A stretch of 5,886 nt of DNA, taken from Acidobacteria bacterium CG_4_9_14_3_um_filter_49_7. GTDB taxonomy: Bacteria; Acidobacteriota; Holophagae; Thermotomaculales; Thermotomaculaceae. The position numbers were made by a program, and so were the translations under genes. This document shows positions 1 through 5,465 of the stretch, one piece after another. The number at the start of each line of letters is the position of its first letter. Position 1 is the first letter of the stretch. The stretch spans positions 1-5,886 of the forward strand of contig PFTO01000170.1 in NCBI GenBank assembly GCA_002789615.1, read 5' to 3'. The notes under the pieces were generated by a model. It was not told the origin of the DNA. It worked only from the letters and a program-made list of their open reading frames with translations, and did no database searches.

Positions 1-2
1 AA

Positions 3-149
3 CAAGGCAGGATAGGAGTGTTGTCCCTGGGGAGCAAAAAGGAATTGGGTGACCGGATTCTGTTTTCGGAGGCGGCTGCTCAGAAGCTCCGGGTCAAAAA
101 GGGAGACCAGCTAGTCTGCAAGCCCATTTCCGGGACACTGATAAAGTGA
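3..149 (+). CDS. C-terminal tail of an unidentified protein (5' end outside window)
   Basis: The frame beginning at base 3 is open from the left edge to a TGA at 147-149 and gives a 48-residue tail. The tail contains GVLSLGSKKELGDRILFSEA followed by a KKGDQLVCKP stretch. Alternating hydrophobic and charged residues around a KKGD turn suggest a small beta-rich domain such as an OB- or barrel-like fold, but I do not recognise the family. The other two plus frames have stops near the left edge (13-15 and 50-52), so this is the only frame that can be a continuing gene. One oddity is that the -1 frame carries a coding-looking continuation to a TAA at 182-184 (see findings), so the true C-terminus may differ. 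It lies 57 nt upstream of the membrane-protein gene and on the same strand. Confidence 0.45.
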   Translation, partial: QGRIGVLSLGSKKELGDRILFSEAAAQKLRVKKGDQLVCKPISGTLIK

Positions 150-206
150 AAGATGAAGGTCTTCTGGACGATTTTTTCGAATAAATCTCGAGCGTAGGAG
201 GAAGTT

Positions 207-938
207 ATGGAAATGAATCCGGGCAATGGACTGTTGATTAACGCACTTATCAGTTTCCTCGTCTTTTTCATTAGTTGTGTCGTGGGCGTAAAGGTTATTC
301 GCGAGAAAGCGAGGGGTAGGGCTCGTATCCCAGCAATATCTTTTGCGATGATCTGGTTCATGTTTGGCGGTGTATATGGTTCCGTTGCCGCTCGCACCCT
401 GGCCGCTTATTTTGAGGCATATCGTCTTGATCAGCTTTTATTTTACGTTGATAATTTCTTCGGAGTTATGGTGGCACCTGCCATTATGTTTTTCGTTCTG
501 TACTTTTACATAAAAAATAAAAATGTTGTAAATATTCTTATCCTGTTCTTCTTTGTTGTTTGTATTGTATGGTGGATTTTTGACGTTAGGGCAGGAGCAA
601 GACGCATTGAAGTCAGTTACTGGCTTTCTGAATGGCAAATGGCCAGCGAGAAGGTGGCGAATTTCGCCAAATATGTGTTGTACTTTCCCACGGTAGTTGC
701 TATTTTGTCTTTGAATTTTATGGCGGGTCGAGGGAAGAGCCGTGCGACCCGGTACAAGGTGTTCCTTTCTTCGATATCGATTACCGGCGCAACTTTTCTG
801 ATGATGGCGGATCTTCTGGGAACTTCGCCGTTCGTCGGATTTGCGGTAAGGGTTGGGATAATGATCTTCTGTGTCTTTGGCTATTTGAGCTATTTCCCTA
901 CGCAGGGAATCGAGAATTGGATCCGGAAGGCCGCATAA
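207..938 (+). CDS. Seven-span integral membrane protein of unknown function
   Basis: This gene encodes 243 aa. The ATG at 207 is preceded by a full AGGAGG (196-201) at 5-nt spacing, which supports this start. Seven hydrophobic segments are visible at about residues 9-31, 42-64, 80-102, 106-125, 150-172, 184-204 and 209-230. Arg/Lys clusters fall in the loops after segments 1 (residues 29-40), 3 (103-105) and 5 (175-184) and at the C-terminus (240-241). By the positive-inside rule this gives an outside N-terminus and a cytoplasmic C-terminus. The largest outside loop (about 126-149) is aromatic and charged. There is no signal peptide, lipobox, kinase, cyclase or other output domain. The topology recalls the stand-alone 7TM sensory modules of histidine kinases (7TMR-HisK type), but a small transporter or an envelope protein is equally possible. 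A 55-nt gap separates it from the next gene on the same strand. I am confident that it is a real gene and have no specific function to assign. Confidence 0.85.
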   Translation: MEMNPGNGLLINALISFLVFFISCVVGVKVIREKARGRARIPAISFAMIWFMFGGVYGSVAARTLAAYFEAYRLDQLLFYVDNFFGVMVAPAIMFFVLYFYIKNKNVVNILILFFFVVCIVWWIFDVRAGARRIEVSYWLSEWQMASEKVANFAKYVLYFPTVVAILSLNFMAGRGKSRATRYKVFLSSISITGATFLMMADLLGTSPFVGFAVRVGIMIFCVFGYLSYFPTQGIENWIRKAA

Positions 939-940
939 AG

Positions 941-984
941 ACAACAGTCTCCCGACGCATTGCTGTTGTGGGGCGCACTGTTGT
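941..984 (+). repeat. Short inverted/direct repeat set before the coiled-coil gene
   Basis: ACAACAG (941-947) is complementary to CTGTTGT at 963-969 and again at 978-984. The two right-hand copies belong to a 9-bp direct repeat, CTGTTGTGG (963-971 and 978-986). The second copy runs into the ribosome-binding site GGAGGGG (985-991) of the gene starting at 994. In RNA the left arm could pair with either right arm. Pairing with the distal copy would abut the ribosome site. The arms are only 7 bp, so this could be chance. Confidence 0.35.
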
Positions 985-993
985 GGAGGGGAC

Positions 994-1974
994 ATGAATC
1001 ACGATGAAAACGCCCACAACGTTGCCCCTGGGGGTGATGGCTTGGTAAATGGAAAAACAGAGTTCAGCCATGGACAGGATGAAATCAGCGATGAGTTCAT
1101 CCTGGAAGCGGATCTTTCCGGAAGGACTCGGATTGTATCTTCTGATTTTGCTGAAGCAGAAGCAGAAAAGGAGAAGGATGAACGGAAAGTCGATATGGTC
1201 CAGACAGTGACCCAACTGGAAGAACTGAACCGTTTGTTGGGAGAACTGAATTTTCGTGAACTGATACTGCAGTTCGGAAAGGTACAGGGCGATCTGGAAC
1301 TGATCCGCTATGAGTTGGACTTAGTGAAAAAAGAGGGCTTGCAGGTACAGGAAAGCCTTTCTCAGTCAGACTATCTGGAAAACCACGACAAAGTCAACCC
1401 GATGGAACTTATCGGAGAATTGCGTGAAAGAATTTATGCTTTGGCCGACTGTGTCAGGCAATTGATTTCTCAACAGGAAATTCTCAGCAGCTACGCAAAC
1501 AGCAGCCGGGGTTGGTTGCTTGAGAGATCAGGCGAGGTACTGCACGCGTTGGGACGGGTGAGGGAAGCTCAGAAGAGTAGGATGGAAATGGTGGCCTCCT
1601 TGACCCGAATGCTTGATTCGGACGCGCCCAATGAGAAGCTCGCATCTGCCGCGTTGGAATTCGCTGTGTTAATGAGGGAACTGGACGGTGAAGAGGGATT
1701 GAAACAGCTCGATTCAGTAATTGTGGAAATGGGTGGTTTCCGAGATGAGGTGGAACAGGCTGAAACCATGGTCCTGGGTGATCCCATTCGGTTGGACACA
1801 CTCAAAGACAATCTCGGATTGCTTGAAGAAGTCCCCAATATGGCAGGTGAGCTTCTTTCTTTTCTGACAATGGTTGTGCGCACGCTTGACAAAATCGCAT
1901 CCGGTTGGAACGGCACACAATCCACTGAGAATACTAACCAAGAGGAAATGCCACTAACTGAGTCTGATGAGTGA
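994..1974 (+). CDS. Acidic, helical, probable coiled-coil protein of unknown function
   Basis: This gene encodes 326 aa. The ATG at 994 follows GGAGGGG (985-991). I do not recognise a family. Residues 1-65 are polar and acidic and look disordered (Gly/Asp/Asn-rich start, then an EAEAEKEKDE run near 54-63). Residues 66-125 show spaced Leu/Val/Ile with Glu/Gln/Lys between them, typical of a coiled coil. Further long amphipathic helices are likely at about 135-200, 211-260 and 264-303. The C-terminal 20 residues are again polar and acidic. There is a single Cys (153), no signal peptide, no membrane span and no nucleotide-binding motif, so it is probably a cytoplasmic scaffold or adaptor. Its last 8 nt overlap the start of the DnaC/IstB-type ATPase gene, and coupled translation suggests that the two products work together. 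This partnership is inferred from arrangement only. Confidence 0.85.
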   Translation: MNHDENAHNVAPGGDGLVNGKTEFSHGQDEISDEFILEADLSGRTRIVSSDFAEAEAEKEKDERKVDMVQTVTQLEELNRLLGELNFRELILQFGKVQGDLELIRYELDLVKKEGLQVQESLSQSDYLENHDKVNPMELIGELRERIYALADCVRQLISQQEILSSYANSSRGWLLERSGEVLHALGRVREAQKSRMEMVASLTRMLDSDAPNEKLASAALEFAVLMRELDGEEGLKQLDSVIVEMGGFRDEVEQAETMVLGDPIRLDTLKDNLGLLEEVPNMAGELLSFLTMVVRTLDKIASGWNGTQSTENTNQEEMPLTESDE

Positions 1975-2683
1975 CGCAAAGTGTTCAGAATGCGGTGGAA
2001 GTGGCTGGCAGGTAGTGGTGCAGGGAGATTACTCCTATGTGCGGCCGTGCAGTTGCACGGTTTCCCTGCGTGAAAACCGTGTCGAAAGTGGACTTCCGGA
2101 ACGGTACTATCTGTGCACGTTCGAGAACTTTCAAGTTAGTCCCAGCGGTGGAAAGAAAAATCCCACTTTGATGGCGGCTCGAACAGTAGTTCGGGATTTT
2201 GCCGGAAAGTTCCCAGCTCTGAATACTGGCCTGTTGATATCCGGACCCGCAGGAACCGGGAAAACGCACCTTGCTGCGGCCGCTCTGAATACCTTGATAA
2301 ACCGGAATGAGCATGGCATACTGTTTCGGGATTTCCGGGAGCTTCTCCAGGATATTCGTTCCAGTTACAGTTCGGATTCGAAGGTTAACGAGTTTGGAAT
2401 TTTGGCACCTGTTCTGAACGCGAGACTTCTGATCATTGATGATCTGGGTGCGGAACGTCCAACGGAGTGGGCAGACAGTCAATTTTCCTACATCCTGAAT
2501 TATCGGTATAACCGTCTTCTTCCAGTGATTATCACGACAAATTATCTGGATGGTGGGGGAAGGATGGAAGAAGAATCCCTAAGTGAACGGGTGGGTGCTC
2601 GAATGCGGTCCAGGCTGTTTGAGATGTGCCGAGAAGTACGCATTGAGGCTGAGGATTATAGAAAAATTAACATTGGTCAGTGA
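1967..2683 (+). CDS. DnaC/IstB-type AAA+ ATPase with N-terminal zinc-cluster motif
   Basis: This gene encodes 238 aa, close to the usual size of DnaC-like helicase loaders. An N-terminal cysteine cluster, C6-x2-C9 with C28-x-C30, probably binds zinc and includes a CGGSGW turn seen in many DnaC-like ATP-binding proteins. The ATPase core has Walker A GPAGTGKT (93-100), Walker B LLIIDD (154-159), sensor 1 TTN (190-192) and an Arg-rich segment RVGARMRSRL (208-217) that probably supplies the arginine finger and sensor 2. Family members load the replicative helicase (DnaC, DnaI) or assist IS21-type transposition (IstB). No transposase or insertion-sequence end is nearby, so a chromosomal helicase-loader or remodelling role is more likely. 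The ATG at 1967 lies inside the end of the coiled-coil gene (ATGAGTGA overlap). The nearest purine-rich site (AGAGGA, 1941-1946) is too far upstream, which points to translational coupling. The family assignment is firm but the exact client is not. Confidence 0.93.
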   Translation: MSDAKCSECGGSGWQVVVQGDYSYVRPCSCTVSLRENRVESGLPERYYLCTFENFQVSPSGGKKNPTLMAARTVVRDFAGKFPALNTGLLISGPAGTGKTHLAAAALNTLINRNEHGILFRDFRELLQDIRSSYSSDSKVNEFGILAPVLNARLLIIDDLGAERPTEWADSQFSYILNYRYNRLLPVIITTNYLDGGGRMEEESLSERVGARMRSRLFEMCREVRIEAEDYRKINIGQ

Positions 2684-2688
2684 GGAAG
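2683..2688 (+). promoter_or_regulatory. Ribosome binding site that fixes the proS start
   Basis: AGGAAG lies 5 nt before the ATG at 2694 and partly within the stop codon of the ATPase gene. It favours 2694 over upstream in-frame starts such as 2583, which would place 37 residues with no ProRS similarity in front of the conserved N-terminus. A second in-frame ATG at 2700 is a less likely alternative. Confidence 0.7.
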
Positions 2689-2693
2689 TAAGA

Positions 2694-4427
2694 ATGAGAA
2701 TGTCCAGGTATCTGTTGAACACATTGAAGGAAGTTCCAAGAGAAGCAGAAACATTAAGCCACCAGTTGATGTTACGTTCATGTATGATTAAAAAGATTGC
2801 AGCCGGAATTTATACCTATATGCCAATTGGCTACAGAGTTATTCGGAAAATTGAGGCCATCATCCGTGAAGAACTGAATCGGGAGAATTGCATTGAGTTA
2901 CTGATGCCCGCAGTGCAGCCGGCAGAACTCTGGAAAGAAAGCATGCGCTGGGATTTCTATGGAAAAGAACTGCTGCGGTTCAAAGATCGCAAAGGCGCTG
3001 ATTTCTGTATGGGACCCACACATGAGGAAATTATAACGGATGTGGTCCGTCGGGAGCTGAAATCATACCGGCAATTGCCCTTGAATCTATACCAGATTCA
3101 GACAAAATTCAGGGATGAAATCCGTCCACGGTACGGGTTAATGAGAGGACGCGAATTTATTATGAAAGATGCTTATTCATTCGACGTGGATGACAAGGCC
3201 AGTGAAAAATCTTATTGGTCTATGTACCATGCCTATGCAAGAATCTTTCATCGTTGCGGTTTGAAGTTCCGTGCAGTGGAAGCGGATTCGGGGGCCATTG
3301 GCGGAAGTTTTACCCATGAATTTCACGTTCTGGCAGATACCGGAGAAGACACTGTGTTGAGTTGCAGTCATTGTGAATACACAGCCAATATCGAAAAGGC
3401 CGAATGTCGTCAGCCGGATCCCATTGAACATGGAATCCTGGAGAAGATTGAAAAAAAGGAAACACCAGGAAAAAAGAGCGTGGAAGAAGTGGCAGAATTT
3501 CTCTCCGTTAAACCTGACAAACTGATCAAAACGATGATTTTCAGCACACAAGACGGGACTTCGGTTGCCGTTCTGGTTCGGGGAGATCACGAAGTGAATG
3601 AAGTCAAGGTGAGGAATTTTCTGGGACTGAATGCAATGGAGCTGGCGGATGAAGATCTGATTCAGGCTTCCACGGGCGGCCCGTCGGGCTTCTCGGGACC
3701 GGTCGGGCTCAATATTCGAATACTTGCAGATGCGGCTGTAAAGGAAATGGAAAATGCAGTGACAGGCGCAAATGAAAAGGATACACACTGGGTGAACGTA
3801 AACCCGGGAAGGGATTTTGTCGTTGGCGAATACGGTGATTTCAGGCTGGCCGAAAAGGGAGAGAGATGTCCCCGGTGCGACAAGGGAGAGTATGAACAGT
3901 TCAAGGGAATTGAAGTCGGCCAGGTTTTCAGACTTGGGGAAAAATACTCTAAGTCCATGAATTGCTCTTTCCTGGACGAAAACGGGAAAGATAAGTCGGC
4001 CGTTATGGGTTGCTATGGCATCGGAGTCGGACGGACCGCGGCCGCAGCAATCGAACAGAACAATGATGAAAATGGAATTGTGTGGCCGGTGAACATTGCT
4101 CCCTTTGATGTAATGCTCTTGAACCTGGACATTCAGGATGACTCAGTGAACGAAGCAGCACAGAGGCTCTATGATGATTTGAAGAGTAAAGGCCTGGAAG
4201 TCCTTTATGATGAACGGGATGTACGTGCGGGCTTCAAATTCAAGGATGCAGATCTGATTGGATTACCGATTCAGGTTATAGTTGGGAAGAGAGGGTTGAA
4301 AGAAGGTCTTGCGGAGGTAAAGGTTCGCCGGACCGGGGAGCGCGTGAAGGAATCGCCTGAGAATGTGCCGGCCAAAATTGAGGCGTTGCTGAAAAATTTG
4401 AAGGAACAGGAAGAGCAACGTAGGTAA
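2694..4427 (+). CDS. proS: Prolyl-tRNA synthetase, bacterial type with INS editing domain
   Basis: This cytoplasmic enzyme activates proline with ATP and charges tRNA-Pro. The 577-aa length fits the bacterial form (E. coli about 572 aa). The start MRMSRYLLNTLKE aligns with E. coli MRTSQYLLSTLKE. The class II core shows GPTHEE (107-112, proline-binding loop), motif 2 FRDEIRPRYG with R-EF-MKDAYSF (139-163), and motif 3 GCYGIGVGRT (439-448). The inserted YbaK-like editing domain lies between about residues 224 and 405. It has the LIKT lysine (K279, matching the E. coli editing lysine) and a GxxxP loop (332-336), so clearance of Ala-tRNA-Pro is expected. Two CxxC pairs (C224/C227 and C392/C395) bracket this domain and may bind zinc, a feature absent from E. 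coli but seen in other bacterial ProRS. The anticodon-binding domain (HGTP_anticodon) spans about 468-565. The gene begins 10 nt after the ATPase gene and its stop overlaps the Nudix start (TAATG). Confidence 0.98.
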   Translation: MRMSRYLLNTLKEVPREAETLSHQLMLRSCMIKKIAAGIYTYMPIGYRVIRKIEAIIREELNRENCIELLMPAVQPAELWKESMRWDFYGKELLRFKDRKGADFCMGPTHEEIITDVVRRELKSYRQLPLNLYQIQTKFRDEIRPRYGLMRGREFIMKDAYSFDVDDKASEKSYWSMYHAYARIFHRCGLKFRAVEADSGAIGGSFTHEFHVLADTGEDTVLSCSHCEYTANIEKAECRQPDPIEHGILEKIEKKETPGKKSVEEVAEFLSVKPDKLIKTMIFSTQDGTSVAVLVRGDHEVNEVKVRNFLGLNAMELADEDLIQASTGGPSGFSGPVGLNIRILADAAVKEMENAVTGANEKDTHWVNVNPGRDFVVGEYGDFRLAEKGERCPRCDKGEYEQFKGIEVGQVFRLGEKYSKSMNCSFLDENGKDKSAVMGCYGIGVGRTAAAAIEQNNDENGIVWPVNIAPFDVMLLNLDIQDDSVNEAAQRLYDDLKSKGLEVLYDERDVRAGFKFKDADLIGLPIQVIVGKRGLKEGLAEVKVRRTGERVKESPENVPAKIEALLKNLKEQEEQRR

Positions 4428-4891
4428 TGCGATACGAATATGCAGTCAATGTGTTTGTCTTCAATTCGGACTACACGTCCCTGCTTTTTATCAGGCGGGA
4501 AAAGCCCCCTTTTGCAGGGCAATTCCTTCCCCCGGGCGGTCATGTAGAGTTAGGAGAAAATCCTCTGGAAGCGGCTGTACGTGAGGTTCGTGAAGAAACC
4601 GGTCTTGAGATTGAAGTTATGGATTTCAGACCCGGATCTCCAATAGTGCTGGACAGTCGCACTATTCGAATGCCGGAGCCGATCCGTGTACAGATGGAGT
4701 ATATTGATCGGCATCATAAACACGTTGATTTCGTATTGATGGGGGAAGTTACCGGTGACTCGGATCGAATCCCAGATGCCTTCAAAGAGCAGGTAAAATG
4801 GGTTTCAGTGAATGAGCTGAAAGATATGGAAATGCCCAGGAATGTTAAAGAACTGGCTTTTTTTCTGTTTCGATATAAACAGGAGGACTGA
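4427..4891 (+). CDS. Nudix hydrolase, substrate unknown
   Basis: This gene encodes 154 aa, a typical single-domain Nudix protein. A complete Nudix box (G-x5-E-x7-REUxEExGU) lies at residues 38-60, with G38, E44, R52, E53, E56, E57 and G59 in place, so it should be catalytically active and bind Mg2+ or Mn2+. The PPGGHVE lead-in and the following strands match the usual fold. Family members cleave nucleoside diphosphates linked to another moiety X, including oxidised dNTPs, NDP-sugars, NADH and dinucleoside polyphosphates. The sequence does not reveal which one, and a MutT-like sanitation role is only one option. There is no extra domain, signal peptide or membrane span. The ATG at 4427 shares a base with the proS stop. 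Its own ribosome site is weak (AGGAAG 13 nt upstream), so it probably relies on coupling to proS translation. Its stop overlaps the hslV start (TGATG). Confidence 0.95.
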   Translation: MRYEYAVNVFVFNSDYTSLLFIRREKPPFAGQFLPPGGHVELGENPLEAAVREVREETGLEIEVMDFRPGSPIVLDSRTIRMPEPIRVQMEYIDRHHKHVDFVLMGEVTGDSDRIPDAFKEQVKWVSVNELKDMEMPRNVKELAFFLFRYKQED

Positions 4892-5418
4892 TGTTTAAAG
4901 GAACAACGATTTTATGTGTAAGAGGTGGGAAAGAAATCATACTGATTGGTGATGGGCAGGTAACGCTTGGAAACACAGTCATGAAGCATCGGGCTTCCAA
5001 AATAAGACGAATTTTTAATAATCGGGTGATTGTCGGTTTTGCCGGTTCGACGGCAGACGCGTTTACACTCTTTACACGTCTGGAAGGTAAATTGGAACAA
5101 TACTCCGGAAATCTGGAACGGGCTGTTGTGGAGATGGTAAAGGACTGGCGAACGGACAAATATCTGAGGCGTCTGGAAGCCATGATGATTACAGCGGACA
5201 AAGACAGGGTTTTCCTTGTGTCAGGTGCTGGTGATGTCATTGAGCCCGATGAACCGGTGCTGGCAATTGGCTCGGGAGGGCCGTATGCTTTTGCGGCGGC
5301 AAAAGCTCTGGTGGAAAATACGAAACTGAATCCCGCAGAAGTGGCCCAAAAGGCAATGGTAATTGCTTCTGGAATCTGTATTTACACCAATGATCAATTT
5401 ACATTGGAAAAAATTTAG
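4891..5418 (+). CDS. hslV: ATP-dependent protease proteolytic subunit HslV (ClpQ)
   Basis: HslV is the threonine-protease core of the cytosolic HslUV complex, two stacked hexameric rings capped by HslU, which unfolds and degrades misfolded and regulatory proteins. The 175-aa length matches the family (E. coli 176). A four-residue propeptide, MFKG, precedes the catalytic Thr5 (mature T1), followed by T6. Other active-site positions are present: D21 in the GDGQ motif, K37, G49 in GFAG, and the GSGGPYA loop around S128. The KDWRTDK-LR-LEAM segment (84-98) and the C-terminal GICIYTND segment (161-168) are also typical. The start at 4891 has a perfect AGGAGG (4881-4886) at 4-nt spacing inside the end of the Nudix gene, so it should be translated strongly. 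The usual partner gene hslU does not follow directly; a TPR-like gene begins 47 nt downstream. Confidence 0.98.
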   Translation: MFKGTTILCVRGGKEIILIGDGQVTLGNTVMKHRASKIRRIFNNRVIVGFAGSTADAFTLFTRLEGKLEQYSGNLERAVVEMVKDWRTDKYLRRLEAMMITADKDRVFLVSGAGDVIEPDEPVLAIGSGGPYAFAAAKALVENTKLNPAEVAQKAMVIASGICIYTNDQFTLEKI

Positions 5419-5432
5419 AAAAGCTGTATCAT
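5404..5432 (+). promoter_or_regulatory. Possible sigma70-type promoter for the TPR-like gene
   Basis: TTGGAA (5404-5409) and TATCAT (5427-5432) are separated by exactly 17 nt and match the -35 and -10 consensus at 4/6 and 5/6 positions. The site overlaps the end of hslV, and a start near 5439 would give a leader of about 27 nt before the gene at 5466. This is pattern matching in an AT-rich gap and could be fortuitous. The gap (5419-5465) contains no terminator-like hairpin, so read-through from hslV is also expected. Confidence 0.35.
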
Positions 5433-5465
5433 TTTAATAGGCCAATAAAAGTAAAGAGGGAAGGC

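Noticed and set aside
155..178. GAAG/CTTC inverted repeat followed by a T run, resembling a terminator after the left-edge gene
   Set aside because: The stem is only 4 bp with a 2-nt spacer, is not GC-rich, and the T run lies 8 nt past it. It is too weak to call a terminator.
438..995. Minus-strand open frame of 185 codons opposite the 7TM gene
   Set aside because: The translation is rich in Gln, Arg, His and Pro with no domain pattern and no good ribosome site. It is a shadow of the plus-strand coding region, as are the other minus-strand frames in the window.
632..997. Plus-strand open frame of 121 codons overlapping the 7TM gene and ending ATGA-style on the start at 994
   Set aside because: It lies in the -1 frame of a gene with clear seven-span hydrophobicity, and its product has no coherent pattern. 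The neat overlap at 994-997 is probably chance, although a late frameshift extending the 7TM protein cannot be fully excluded.
1967..2683. IS21 insertion sequence, suggested by the IstB-like ATPase
   Set aside because: No IstA transposase, terminal inverted repeats or target duplications are visible, and the gene is tightly packed between non-mobile genes.
2583..2693. Longer N-terminus for prolyl-tRNA synthetase starting at 2583
   Set aside because: The extra 37 residues overlap the ATPase gene in another frame, have no ProRS similarity and lack a suitable ribosome site. Alignment to the E. coli N-terminus and AGGAAG at 2683-2688 place the start at 2694.
3683..3710. Direct repeat GTCGGGCT twice in a GC-rich patch of proS
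   Set aside because: It falls in the codons of the Gly/Pro/Ser-rich GxxxP loop of the editing domain, so it is explained by amino-acid composition.
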